A stretch of 7,663 bases of DNA from the NCBI GenBank assembly GCA_025981625.1, contig JAICXF010000071.1, forward strand, positions 1 through 7,663. Reading direction: 5' to 3'. The first letter of the stretch is position 1; each line of letters begins with the position of its first letter. A model generated the notes under the pieces. That model made no database searches, was not told where the DNA came from, and saw nothing but the letters and a program-made list of their open reading frames with translations. Source of the DNA: Sphingomonas sp. GTDB lineage: Bacteria > Pseudomonadota > Alphaproteobacteria > Sphingomonadales > Sphingomonadaceae. A program made the translations under genes and the position numbers. Positions 1-6,734 of this stretch are shown here, in pieces.

Positions 1-351
1 GCCAAGGGCGAGGACGAGCACGCCGGCCATCGTGAAGATCGGCTCGTGACCGCCTTCGGGCAGCGTCAGCGCATAGCCCATGATGCTGAGTCCCGTGAGC
101 CCCACCATCGCCGGCAGCACGAAACCATGTTCACGCAAGCCCCGTCCGAGCGCGAATGCACCGATGACCATGGCCAGGCTTAGCCCGACTTCATGGATGA
201 TTGGACGTCCGAGCAGCCCACCCGCCGAGGCCAGCAGCCCGAGCAGCACGGCAGTCGCCACGCAGTGGACGAGGCACAGCCCCGACAGGCCCATCGCGAT
301 GCGGTCGAGCCGCGAGGTCGAGATTGTCCGCTGGGGCATGGGCACGCACAT
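1..351 (-). CDS. MerC-domain membrane protein (C-terminus cut by window edge)
   Basis: The visible part is 117 codons, open to base 1. It encodes a short cytoplasmic N-terminus and four hydrophobic segments (about residues 18-45, 54-70, 76-95 and 104-117). The motif C26-L-V-H-C30 in the first helix and a His-Glu pair before the second are typical of MerC-domain proteins. MerC proper is an inner-membrane mercuric ion transporter. The sphingomonad relatives without mer genes have no proven substrate and are often thought to be linked to zinc or another metal; nothing here shows mercury resistance, since no merR, merA or merP is present. Start: ATG at 351 lies just after GGCGG (only 3 nt away); GTG at 345 (9 nt away) or ATG at 339 are alternatives. 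It is transcribed away from ctaA. The family call is from motif and membrane pattern; the substrate is unknown. Confidence 0.8.
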   Translation of the reverse strand, partial: MCVPMPQRTISTSRLDRIAMGLSGLCLVHCVATAVLLGLLASAGGLLGRPIIHEVGLSLAMVIGAFALGRGLREHGFVLPAMVGLTGLSIMGYALTLPEGGHEPIFTMAGVLVLALG

Positions 352-365
352 AATCCGCCGCGACG

Positions 366-383
366 GAAGATACAACATATCAT
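366..383. promoter_or_regulatory. AT-rich element between merC-like gene and ctaA; possible Zur-type half-site
   Basis: The 89-bp divergent gap between the MerC-domain gene and ctaA is GC-rich except for a short AT-rich run at 366-383. On the minus strand it reads GATATGTTGTATC, close to one half of the Zur/Fur-type consensus (ATGTTATA followed by its complement). The second half-site is poor. On the plus strand TATCAT (378-383) is a 5/6 match to a -10 box for ctaA, but I find no good -35. This is probably where the promoters of one or both genes lie; the regulator assignment is speculative. Confidence 0.3.
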
Positions 384-440
384 CCTGCCCGATTGCTCAC
401 TTGCCGAGCGACGCGTCGCGGGCGATTAGGCGCCCATCTC

Positions 441-1514
441 ATGAGCACCGCAGCAATTCCCGCATCCGCCGCCCGCGCAAGCAATCCCCGCGGCCTCTCC
501 AACCTCCTCCTGTTTGTCGCGGCGCTGGTCTTTGGCATGGTCGTGATTGGCGGGATCACCCGGCTCACGGAAAGCGGGCTGTCGATCACCCAGTGGAACG
601 TGGTCACGGGCGCGGTCCCGCCGCTCACTCACGCCGACTGGGTTCACGAATTCGACCTCTACAAGCAGACGCCGCAATATCTGCAGGTCGCCGGTCCGGC
701 CGGAATGACGCTGTCCGGCTTCAAGTTCATTTTCTTCTGGGAATGGATGCACCGGCTGCTCGGGCGCATCCTCGGCCTCGTATTCTTCGTCGGCGTCGGC
801 TGGTTCGCGGTGCGCCGCGCTATCCCGCGGGGCTATACCTGGCGCCTTGTCGCGCTGTTCGTCCTCGGCGGCCTCCAGGGCGCCGTCGGATGGTTCATGG
901 TGATGTCGGGCCTCGAAGGCCGGACCGAGGTCAGTCCGTACCGCCTATCGGCGCATCTCCTGTTCGCCCTGTTCCTGTTTTCGGCGCTGATCTGGACCGC
1001 GCTGGACCTGAGGCGGCTCTCGACCGATCCTGACGCTCGCCCGGCGCGCCTCACCGGCTGGGGCCTGTTTGCACTCGCGACGCTGTTCATCCAGCTCATG
1101 CTCGGCGCGTGGGTCGCCGGCTTCCGCGCCGGCTACGTGTCGAACACCTGGCCGGACATGAACGGAAGCTTCGTCCCGCAGGGAATCGACTGGTCCCATG
1201 GCGTGCCGTTCGCGATGACTCACGACCTGTTTCTGCTGCATTTCATGCATCGCTGGTGGGCGTGGGTGGTCGTCGCGGTACTGGTGCTGTTCGCGCGCAA
1301 GGTGAAGAAGGTGGAAGGCGCACGGGCCGCGTCGATCGCCATCCATTCGGCATTCGGCACCCAGGTCATCCTCGGCGTGCTGACCGTCCTTTCCGGCATA
1401 GCGATCTGGCTTGCCGTGCTTCACCAGGCGACCGGCGCACTCCTCGTCGCCGCCACCGTCTGGGGTGCGCATGAGCTCGGAAGGGCAGCGGTCGCGGGGC
1501 GGTCCGCGGTCTAG
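441..1514 (+). CDS. ctaA: Heme A synthase (COX15/CtaA family)
   Basis: Encodes a 357-aa polytopic inner-membrane protein with about eight membrane segments. CtaA oxidises the C8 methyl of heme O to a formyl group, giving heme A for aa3-type cytochrome c oxidase. The family signature GGITRLTESGLSITQWN is at residues 37-53. Four conserved histidines that ligate or hold heme are visible: H104 (EWMHRLLGR), H172 (SAHLLF), H270 (HFMHRWW) and H328 (LHQATGALL). Length and the absence of the extracellular Cys-pair loop of Bacillus CtaA fit the alphaproteobacterial/mitochondrial COX15 type. The reading frame stays open upstream to a TTG at 393, but ATG 441 is preferred: the extra 16 residues are Arg-rich and unlike the family, and a weak TTAGG lies at 426-430. 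Its TAG stop shares CTAG with the convergent gene. No ctaB or cox genes are visible, so its partners are elsewhere. Confidence 0.96.
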   Translation: MSTAAIPASAARASNPRGLSNLLLFVAALVFGMVVIGGITRLTESGLSITQWNVVTGAVPPLTHADWVHEFDLYKQTPQYLQVAGPAGMTLSGFKFIFFWEWMHRLLGRILGLVFFVGVGWFAVRRAIPRGYTWRLVALFVLGGLQGAVGWFMVMSGLEGRTEVSPYRLSAHLLFALFLFSALIWTALDLRRLSTDPDARPARLTGWGLFALATLFIQLMLGAWVAGFRAGYVSNTWPDMNGSFVPQGIDWSHGVPFAMTHDLFLLHFMHRWWAWVVVAVLVLFARKVKKVEGARAASIAIHSAFGTQVILGVLTVLSGIAIWLAVLHQATGALLVAATVWGAHELGRAAVAGRSAV

Positions 1515-1801
1515 CGCCGCGAGGCATGCAATGCCTGGTCCTGCGCCGACTGAAGTTGCCGCATCTGCTGCTCGGCCTGCGATTGAATGGCAATCTGCTG
1601 ATCTTGCCTGGCGTCGCGGTCGAGCTCCGGGGTGATGTGGTTGATGTCCGTGGTGTCGACGGTCGCAACCGCGGGCGCGCTCGGCACGATCGGCGGCGCC
1701 TCCGTGGTCTGCTCCACTTTGGCGGTCGCGGCATGCTGCCACAGCATCGGCGCGGCGACGTACATGATGATCGCGACGACCAGCACTCCAAGCAGGCGCA
1801 T
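1511..1801 (-). CDS. Small membrane-anchored hypothetical protein (96 aa)
   Basis: I do not recognise a family. Residues 3-22 form one hydrophobic segment (MRLLGVLVVAIIMYVAAPML), either a signal anchor or an uncleaved leader. A Pro/Ala/Thr-rich linker follows (about 30-50), then a hydrophilic Gln-rich tail (about 55-96) with QQ, QSQAEQQMRQLQSAQDQ and similar runs that is likely helical or coiled coil. The expected topology is an N-terminal anchor with a periplasmic tail. Start: ATG at 1801 has AAGGAG 7 nt upstream on the minus strand and beats the ATG at 1825, which has no ribosome binding site. The gene is divergent from cutA and convergent with ctaA, overlapping it by 4 bp. Its position behind ctaA could hint at respiratory-chain assembly, but that is only proximity. 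Confidence 0.75.
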   Translation of the reverse strand: MRLLGVLVVAIIMYVAAPMLWQHAATAKVEQTTEAPPIVPSAPAVATVDTTDINHITPELDRDARQDQQIAIQSQAEQQMRQLQSAQDQALHASRR

Positions 1802-1857
1802 GACAGAACTCCTTGGCTGCTCCATGATCGCACGCGAGCGTTAACAAGAGGCAATCG

Positions 1858-2172
1858 ATGACCATCGTCAGTGTCTATGCGGTGTTCGTCGACGCAGACG
1901 AGGCGGAACGGATCGGCCGGGTGGCCGTCGAGGAACGTCTTGCCGCCTGCGTAAACCTCCTCGGGCCAATCCGCTCAATCTATCGGTGGCAGGGGAAAGT
2001 GGAGCAAGCCGCGGAGGTCGCGGCGATCTTCAAGACGACCGAAGCCGGCGCCGACGCGCTGATCGCTCGCATCGCCTCGCTGCATAGTTACGACGTGCCC
2101 TGCGTCACTTGCTGGCCGGTCGAACAGGCGCTCGACTCCTATGCCAAGTGGGTGGACAGCAGCGTTCGCTAG
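1858..2172 (+). CDS. cutA: Divalent-cation tolerance protein CutA
   Basis: Encodes 104 aa, the usual size for CutA1, a small ferredoxin-like protein that forms very stable trimers and was named for copper tolerance in E. coli; its actual cellular role is unsettled. Family landmarks are visible: the helix-strand ERLAACVNLLGPIRSIYRW (residues 26-44) with conserved Cys31, the strand EVAAIFKTT (53-61), and the C-terminal LHSYDVPCV (75-83) followed by ALDSYAKWV (91-99). The conserved position usually occupied by Pro in LHPYEVP is Ser here. ATG 1858 is preceded by AGAGG at 1847-1851 with a 6-nt spacer. The gene is divergent from the 96-aa gene with only 56 bp between starts, so the two promoters must be very close or overlapping. 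No hairpin terminator is apparent after the stop. Confidence 0.95.
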   Translation: MTIVSVYAVFVDADEAERIGRVAVEERLAACVNLLGPIRSIYRWQGKVEQAAEVAAIFKTTEAGADALIARIASLHSYDVPCVTCWPVEQALDSYAKWVDSSVR

Positions 2173-2296
2173 GTTCGGACAGTCTTTCCACCAAAAAATT
2201 CTGCGTTTTCAGATCGCAAGCCCGACTGACGTTAACTCACGTAAATGAATCGGCGCCCGCGATGTTAGTAGCTCCCGTGAACTGGGGGTGCTCTTG

Positions 2297-2479
2297 TTGC
2301 CAAGTTATCGCATGTACCGGCTCGACGGAGCCGGCAAAATCGTCAGCGCCGACTGGATCGCGGCGGATGCCGACGATCAAGCGGAGCGCTATGCGCGGGA
2401 GCGCTCTTCCGGCGAACGTTTCGAGCTTTGGGAACGCCGCCGGCTGGTCAGCCGCTCGACCGATGGAAACGCGCGCTAG
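2297..2479 (+). CDS. Small hypothetical protein (60 aa), TTG start
   Basis: A short soluble protein beginning MPSYRMYRLDGAGKI, with a central acidic/Ala-rich helix (about 19-37) and a distal FELWERRRLV segment (42-51). I recall similar short sphingomonad hypotheticals with the pattern YRLDGAGKI...W...FELWER, but no function is known to me. Start choice: TTG 2297 has GGGGGTG (2284-2290), one base from GGAGGTG, with a 6-nt spacer. GTG 2288 lies inside that Shine-Dalgarno sequence, and ATG 2312 has none; if ATG 2312 is used the protein is 55 aa. It ends in a 4-bp CTAG overlap with the convergent 100-aa gene. The 124 bp between cutA and this gene are AT-richer than the surroundings, with ACGT-TAACTC-ACGT at 2228-2241, and presumably hold its promoter; I could not assign -35/-10 boxes. 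Confidence 0.68.
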   Translation: MPSYRMYRLDGAGKIVSADWIAADADDQAERYARERSSGERFELWERRRLVSRSTDGNAR

Positions 2480-2778
2480 GCGCCCTTGGCCTTTCCCATC
2501 CTGTAGGGGACCTCGTCGAGCTTGTGGCGCAGGTCCTCGATCGAGGCATTGTCCTTTGCGCTCCCGGCATATTTCGATTCCAGTTCCACCTCCTCCGGTG
2601 TCTGTTCACGAAAATAGGTGATGGTCAGCCGCCGGCCGAACACCTCGTCGCCGCGGATCTTCATCTCGGCCTGGTGCTCGGGCGGCAGGTTGTCGCGGAT
2701 CGTTTCGAGGTATCGAATGAGGTCGTCCAGCGACGTAAATTCGCTGATGTCGATGAAATCCTTGACGCGTCTCGGCAC
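2476..2778 (-). CDS. Hypothetical protein (100 aa), GTG start
   Basis: A hydrophilic, probably cytoplasmic protein with no signal peptide or membrane segment. Visible pieces are FIDISEFTSLDDLIRYLETI (residues 8-27, likely a helix), a charged turn with RGDEVFGRRLTITYFRE (42-58, likely strands), and a Glu-rich helix PEEVELESKY (61-70). I do not know a named family. The well-formed amphipathic pattern and good ribosome binding site argue that it is a real gene. Start: GTG 2778 carries GGAG at 2789-2786 with a 7-nt spacer; the frame extends upstream to TTG 2811, but those 11 residues have no comparable signal. It converges on the 60-aa gene. Upstream it faces the 3' end of the 177-aa gene on the same strand across 141 bp, so it may be the last gene of that series or have its own promoter. 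Confidence 0.75.
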   Translation of the reverse strand: MPRRVKDFIDISEFTSLDDLIRYLETIRDNLPPEHQAEMKIRGDEVFGRRLTITYFREQTPEEVELESKYAGSAKDNASIEDLRHKLDEVPYRMGKAKGA

Positions 2779-2891
2779 CGCTAAGCTCCGGCGATTGGGG
2801 ACTGGGCGCAACGACTCCGTAGCGCCGATTGGAGCGGACTAGGACCCGCCTTCCGGAGAGGCAACGCCGATAGGCGCCGAATTTTCCCTGT

Positions 2892-2914
2892 GGAGCGGCG
2901 GACCGCGCCGCTCC
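2892..2914 (-). terminator. Stem-loop just after the 177-aa gene stop
   Basis: A perfect 9-bp GC inverted repeat, GGAGCGGCG (2892-2900) and CGCCGCTCC (2906-2914), with a 5-nt loop. It begins 5 nt after the stop codon of the 177-aa minus-strand gene. No T-run follows on the minus strand (the next bases are ACAGGG), so it is not a textbook intrinsic terminator. It may still protect the 3' end or work with Rho. The position fits the end of the transcript coming from the kinase side. Confidence 0.5.
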
Positions 2915-2919
2915 TCGGG

Positions 2920-3453
2920 TCAGGTGCGATTGATCGGGGCCGCGGACGGCGCCTGCTGCGGAGAGCCAGCGCCGCAATTTCCGCTAACGCTCGAAGTCAC
3001 CTTCGGCGGCTTGCCGGCGCCTTGCGAGACTTCCTGCGTCGTCCGGGTGCAGGTGCTGCTGCCGTTGCTTACCGACACGATCGTGGTGCTCGTCATGCCC
3101 GACGGAGCATTGCCAAACGAGGCGACGATCGGCGCGCCGGGCACGCCCGCCGGCTGACGGGCCATCTGCTGCGCCTGGCGGATCATCGCGTCGGTCTCAC
3201 GATTCATGTCCGCGATCATCCGATCGAAGCCGGCGAAGGACGGGAACGGTATCGCCGCCCATTCACCGACAGGAGCGGCGACCGGCGCTATCCTGACCTT
3301 GGGCGCAACGTCGCCCACATATTCGATGCGGGCGAGCGACCCGTCCGGCAGGGGCACATTCATCACGTGGCTGTTGCGGCTCGCGGCAACGGCGGTGCCG
3401 GCCAGAGCCGTCGCGGCGAGGCCGGCGAATGCGATGGCTGGAAGCTTCCTCAC
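2920..3453 (-). CDS. Exported hypothetical protein (177 aa) with Sec signal peptide
   Basis: GTG 3453 starts MRKLPAIAFAGLAATALAG, a standard Sec signal peptide with a likely cleavage after AVA (about residue 23), so the mature protein should be periplasmic. The mature part has a strand-like MNVPLPDGSLARIEYVGDV (31-49), a helix DRMIADMNRETDAMIRQAQQMAR (77-99), and a Ser/Thr-rich tail with two cysteines, C135 and C160, spaced for one disulfide. I do not recognise the family. The frame reaches up to 3549, but GTG 3453 has a near-ideal AGGAGG (3467-3462) 8 nt away and gives the signal peptide at the very N-terminus. The gene is 92 bp downstream of the kinase on the same strand. A TTGACG (3549-3544) overlaps the kinase stop and could be a -35, but the matching -10 is poor, so co-transcription with the kinase is equally possible. 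Confidence 0.8.
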   Translation of the reverse strand: MRKLPAIAFAGLAATALAGTAVAASRNSHVMNVPLPDGSLARIEYVGDVAPKVRIAPVAAPVGEWAAIPFPSFAGFDRMIADMNRETDAMIRQAQQMARQPAGVPGAPIVASFGNAPSGMTSTTIVSVSNGSSTCTRTTQEVSQGAGKPPKVTSSVSGNCGAGSPQQAPSAAPINRT

Positions 3454-3545
3454 GAAAACGTCCTCCTGAAGGTTGCGATGTTTGCGGGCAAAATTTATCG
3501 CGAGATTCTGAACGGCAGATTGATCGTGCGCATTTCTGACCGACG

Positions 3546-5903
3546 TCAATTTTGCTCGCCGATCGGCATCGCCAGAGAGAAATGAAGGCCGTCGGGGCGG
3601 AACTCGGCCTTCGTCTCGGCCTGCAGGTCGTAGGGCAAGACCCGACGCAGGAGCTCCATTCCGAACCCGTCCTCCTCGATGCCGTCCCGGTCGATCTCGA
3701 TCCCGCTTTCGCTCCAGTCAAGAAGCAGCCTTTCGCCGCCATCGAGCGCTTCCTTGCGCCAGCGGATGCGCACCCGCCCCCCGTCGTGGGTGAGGGCGCC
3801 ATGCTTGACCGCGTTCGTGGTCAGCTCGTGGATCGCGAGGCTCAGCCGCTCGGCGGTTTTCGGATCCAGCTGCACGTCCGAACCGTCGAGCCGCACCTGC
3901 CCGCCGTCGTGCGCCGCATGCGCGACCAGTTCATCCTCGATCAGGGACTTGAGGTCGATCGTCTCGCTCGGCGCCCGGGTGATCGCGGCCTGCACCCGCG
4001 AAAAGGCGTCGAGCCGCCCCTGGAAGTGAGCAAGCATCTCCTCCACGCTGCCGCTGTTCTCGGCCGTGCGCCGGACGATCGAACGCACGACCGCGAGCGT
4101 ATTGCGGACCCGGTGCTGAAGTTCGGCGAGCAGCGTGCGCTGATGCTCATCCGCCCGCTTGATTGCCGTCACATCGCGCCCGATCCCGCCGAACATGACC
4201 ACTTCGCCATGCTCATTGAACATCGGGAAGTCGGTGTCGCGAAGCCAGCGTACCCCGCCATCCACCGGTCGCCGGATGCGATACTCGAACTGAACGCTCT
4301 CGCCGTTCCGCACGCGCGCGATGTTGTCCAGCGCACGCGGCCGGTCCTCTGGAAAGATCAGATCGACCCAATTGGCGAAATTGTCTCCGGCCAGCGCCTC
4401 GTCGCGGCTGAGCCCATAGATGTCCTCGAAGGCGCGCGTGAGATAGGTCCAGCGCATCGTCTCGGGATCGCGCATCCACAGGACATCGGACGAGGCATCG
4501 CCGAACTGGCGCAAGCGGTCATCGCTCTGCCGCAGGGCTTCCTCGGTGCGCTTACGGGCGGTGACGTCGAGGACGTATTCGACAACGTCGCCGTCTTCGA
4601 GCCGGCGCGCCGCGAACAGTCCCCACCAGCGGCCGCCGTTCTTGTGGAAATATTGCTTCTCGTAAGGGGTCATCCGCCCGGTATTGTCGAGATCGGCGAT
4701 GACCTTTTCAGAAGCGGCGACGAACTCGTCGGGCGTGAAGTCGCGCCAGCTCTTGCCGATCGCTTCGTCGCGCGTGAAGCCGCTCATTGCGAGGAACGCG
4801 TCGTTCGCATCCACAATCGTGAAGTCGGGTCCCCAGAAGATCACCCCGACAGTATCGATCTCCAGAGCGCTCCGGAACCGCGCCTCGGACCGGTGCAACG
4901 CGGCCTCGGCGCTGGCACGTTCGACCTCTGACCACGTGCGCTCGGCGATGGCTTCGACGAGCTCCACCTCGCTCTTCGTCCAATGGCGCGGCGTCGTCTG
5001 CTGGACGTAGAATAAGGCGACCAGCTTGCCCTGCTTGATCAACGGCACGCCAATGCTGGACCGCAAGTTCCCCACGGCTTCGAAAGCCGCTTCAACTCCG
5101 CGGGTTCGAGCGTCCTTGAGAAGGTCGTCTACAACGAGGGTCTTTCCGGACCGATATTGGGAAATGAACTCTTCGCCGAAGCTGTCCAGCAGCCATTTGC
5201 CCTGAAGGCTCTCCATCGCACCGTCGGTCCAGTCGCGCGCGACCACGAGATAATCACCCGGCTCGGCAACTTCGCGGTAACCGCATCGTCCGGCGCCGAG
5301 ATGGCGCCCGACTTCTTCGCTGACAATGCTCATGATCTCGATCGGGTCCACCAGCGGGCGCAGAGCGTCGCTGAGCTTGAGCAAGAATGCCTCCCGCTCG
5401 TCGCTGGCGCGCATCGCGGCAACCGTTTGGGACGTCTCCACAGCAAGGATCAGCACACCGCCCACACCGTTCGGCGCGTCCGCGTCGGGAACCGGATTGT
5501 GGCTGTAAGTCCAGTAAACCTCCTCGAGCCGACCGTGACGCATGACCGGAACCAGGCGACCCTCATGGCGCTCTGCTTCGCCCCCTCGAAGGATCCGTTC
5601 GAACTCGGGGCCGATCGTCTCCCATAATTCCGCCCGTGCAAGCCGAACTGGCATGCCGAGCGTCGCAACGTTGCCTGGCCCGAACAGCCGGGCGTAGGCG
5701 TCATTGTAAAGTATGACGAGCTCCGGCCCCCAGGCCAGCGCTGCCGGCTCATTCAAGGTGAGGACAATCGCCAGCGCCGTCTTGAGGCTTTGCGGCCACG
5801 ACTCCATCGGCCCGAGCGGCGTCGCCGCCCAATCGTGGCGGCGGATACGCTCGCCCATTGCCCCATCGCCTTCGCGCGGAGCGGCAGGGTCAGTCATTCG
5901 CAT
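3546..5903 (-). CDS. HWE-family sensor histidine kinase, PAS-GAF-PAS-PAS (785 aa)
   Basis: A soluble cytoplasmic kinase; no membrane segment is evident. Order: a first PAS-like domain (about 25-160, beginning DWAATPLGPMESWPQSL); a GAF domain (about 165-330); a second PAS (about 338-455, FRSALEIDTVGVIFW); a third PAS with PAC (about 462-585, FEYRIRRPVDGGVRWL); then the kinase core. The H-box is LAELQHRVRNTL with phosphoacceptor H597. The N-box is LAIHELTTNAVKHG with H692 and N697. W730-S-E732 completes the HWE signature, and DGFGMELL (745-752) is the G-box. No LOV-type NCRFLQ motif is seen, so it is not an obvious blue-light receptor; the ligands are unknown. HWE kinases in alphaproteobacteria commonly phosphorylate PhyR or single-domain regulators of the general stress response. 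Start: ATG 5903 overlaps the Crp/Fnr stop by 14 bp and has GAGGG 11 nt upstream; ATG 5897 is an alternative. Overlap implies co-transcription and translational coupling. Confidence 0.93.
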   Translation of the reverse strand: MRMTDPAAPREGDGAMGERIRRHDWAATPLGPMESWPQSLKTALAIVLTLNEPAALAWGPELVILYNDAYARLFGPGNVATLGMPVRLARAELWETIGPEFERILRGGEAERHEGRLVPVMRHGRLEEVYWTYSHNPVPDADAPNGVGGVLILAVETSQTVAAMRASDEREAFLLKLSDALRPLVDPIEIMSIVSEEVGRHLGAGRCGYREVAEPGDYLVVARDWTDGAMESLQGKWLLDSFGEEFISQYRSGKTLVVDDLLKDARTRGVEAAFEAVGNLRSSIGVPLIKQGKLVALFYVQQTTPRHWTKSEVELVEAIAERTWSEVERASAEAALHRSEARFRSALEIDTVGVIFWGPDFTIVDANDAFLAMSGFTRDEAIGKSWRDFTPDEFVAASEKVIADLDNTGRMTPYEKQYFHKNGGRWWGLFAARRLEDGDVVEYVLDVTARKRTEEALRQSDDRLRQFGDASSDVLWMRDPETMRWTYLTRAFEDIYGLSRDEALAGDNFANWVDLIFPEDRPRALDNIARVRNGESVQFEYRIRRPVDGGVRWLRDTDFPMFNEHGEVVMFGGIGRDVTAIKRADEHQRTLLAELQHRVRNTLAVVRSIVRRTAENSGSVEEMLAHFQGRLDAFSRVQAAITRAPSETIDLKSLIEDELVAHAAHDGGQVRLDGSDVQLDPKTAERLSLAIHELTTNAVKHGALTHDGGRVRIRWRKEALDGGERLLLDWSESGIEIDRDGIEEDGFGMELLRRVLPYDLQAETKAEFRPDGLHFSLAMPIGEQN

Positions 5904-6672
5904 CCAGATGTCTGCCCTCGCGATCGAGGTGCAGGTAATTCGGATTGAACATCGCCGCGTCCTTCAACCGCTCCAGATCGAGGATGTGCAGCTGCTTTCG
6001 TTCCAGTTCGATCAGCCGATCGCGCCTCAATTCCTGAAGCGTCCGGTTGACGTGGACGGACGTGAGGCCGGTGGCATCGGCGAGGTCCTGTTGCGTGAGC
6101 GGGAAATCGCAGCGGCAGTCATGGGCGCGGCCGACGGCTTCGAGCCGGAGGTACAATTCGATCAGCAGGTGCGCCAGTCGCTCGTAGGCGGTGCGCTGGC
6201 CAAGGTTCAGCGTCCATTCGCGCTGGATCGCCATCGACACCAGCTCCTGCCACCACAACGCCTGGGTGATGCGCGGCCGTCCCGCCGTGAGCGCATTCAT
6301 GTCCTCGGGAGCGATCACGGCGACCTTCAGCCGCGTAATCGCGCCGACGCTATGGTCCATTTGCTTGAGAATGAAGACGTTCACGTCACAAAAGTCGCCG
6401 GGCAGGAAGATGCTGACGATTTGCCGCTTGCCGTCAGGGAGCGACTTGTAGCGGCTCGCCCAGCCGTCGAGCACGAGATGAACGACCGTGGGGTTGTCCC
6501 CTTCGCAGATGAGGTCGCGCCGCGCGTCCACAATCTTGATGTTGCGGCTGACCAGCGCGAGCGCGGTGCGATCATCAGCCGACAACCTGCTAAAATGTTC
6601 GAGTTTCGACGCCACTGCGAGCCCGTGAAAATTGAGCCGTATTGCCCCGGGCAGAACGGTAAGCTGCGTCAT
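5890..6672 (-). CDS. Crp/Fnr-family transcriptional regulator (260 aa)
   Basis: Domains: a cyclic-nucleotide-binding-like beta-roll (about 25-125), including FLPGDFCDVNVF (89-100); a dimerisation helix (about 135-180); and a C-terminal winged helix-turn-helix (about 190-235) with LTQQDLADATGLTSVHVNRTLQEL, the HTH_Crp type. The beta-roll lacks the cAMP-contacting GE...R-S arrangement of E. coli CRP. There is no N-terminal cysteine cluster as in FNR (Cys at 56, 95, 186 and 188 only), so neither cAMP nor an iron-sulfur oxygen sensor is supported. Start: ATG 6672 rather than GTG 6675 immediately before it; a GAGAG lies about 9 nt upstream. It heads the unit that continues into the kinase and is divergent from the response regulator across 62 bp, which probably holds both promoters and may be its own target. 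Confidence 0.92.
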   Translation of the reverse strand: MTQLTVLPGAIRLNFHGLAVASKLEHFSRLSADDRTALALVSRNIKIVDARRDLICEGDNPTVVHLVLDGWASRYKSLPDGKRQIVSIFLPGDFCDVNVFILKQMDHSVGAITRLKVAVIAPEDMNALTAGRPRITQALWWQELVSMAIQREWTLNLGQRTAYERLAHLLIELYLRLEAVGRAHDCRCDFPLTQQDLADATGLTSVHVNRTLQELRRDRLIELERKQLHILDLERLKDAAMFNPNYLHLDREGRHLDAND

Positions 6673-6734
6673 CACCTGTGACTCTCATCTATGTTAATGG
6701 TTAAACGCCCGAACACGCCTAAAAGGTACGGCTG
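6673..6734. promoter_or_regulatory. Divergent promoter region between Crp/Fnr gene and response regulator
   Basis: Sixty-two bp separate the two starts. The middle is AT-rich, with TTAA-TGG-TTAA at 6694-6704, a symmetric motif that could be an operator. TATGTT (6690-6695, plus) and TAACAT (6698-6693, minus) are 4/6 matches to a -10 box, but no convincing -35 partners are seen on either strand, and no GGAAC/CGTT stress promoter is present. Binding by the adjacent Crp/Fnr protein is plausible but not shown. Confidence 0.4.

Noticed and set aside
1..351. Mercury resistance (mer) operon
   Set aside because: Only a MerC-like domain is visible. There is no merR, merT, merP or merA and no transposon end nearby.
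80..1033. 317-codon plus-strand frame over the merC-like gene and start of ctaA
   Set aside because: Its translation is Arg/Pro-rich with no family resemblance and conflicts with two recognisable membrane-protein genes.
1838..1841. CGTT upstream of cutA as part of an EcfG promoter
   Set aside because: No GGAAC occurs 16-17 bp upstream, so the -35 half is missing.
945..1865. 306-codon minus-strand frame across ctaA and the 96-aa gene
   Set aside because: Low-complexity Arg/Ala/Gly/His-rich translation antisense to ctaA; the COX15 motifs on the plus strand settle the coding frame.
2820..2886. Short repeats of GCCGAT/CGCCGA type between the 100-aa and 177-aa genes
   Set aside because: The units are only six bases and easily arise by chance in GC-rich DNA; no array or longer symmetry is present.
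3552..4931. Long open frame (459 codons) on the plus strand, antisense to the kinase
   Set aside because: It lies wholly inside the kinase gene, has no recognisable domain and an Arg/Pro/His-rich composition typical of the complement of a GC-rich gene, and has no ribosome binding site that I can see.
5713..6681. Long open frame (322 codons) on the plus strand across the kinase start and Crp/Fnr gene
   Set aside because: It spans two well-supported genes in antisense, including their overlap, and shows no domain or start signal of its own.
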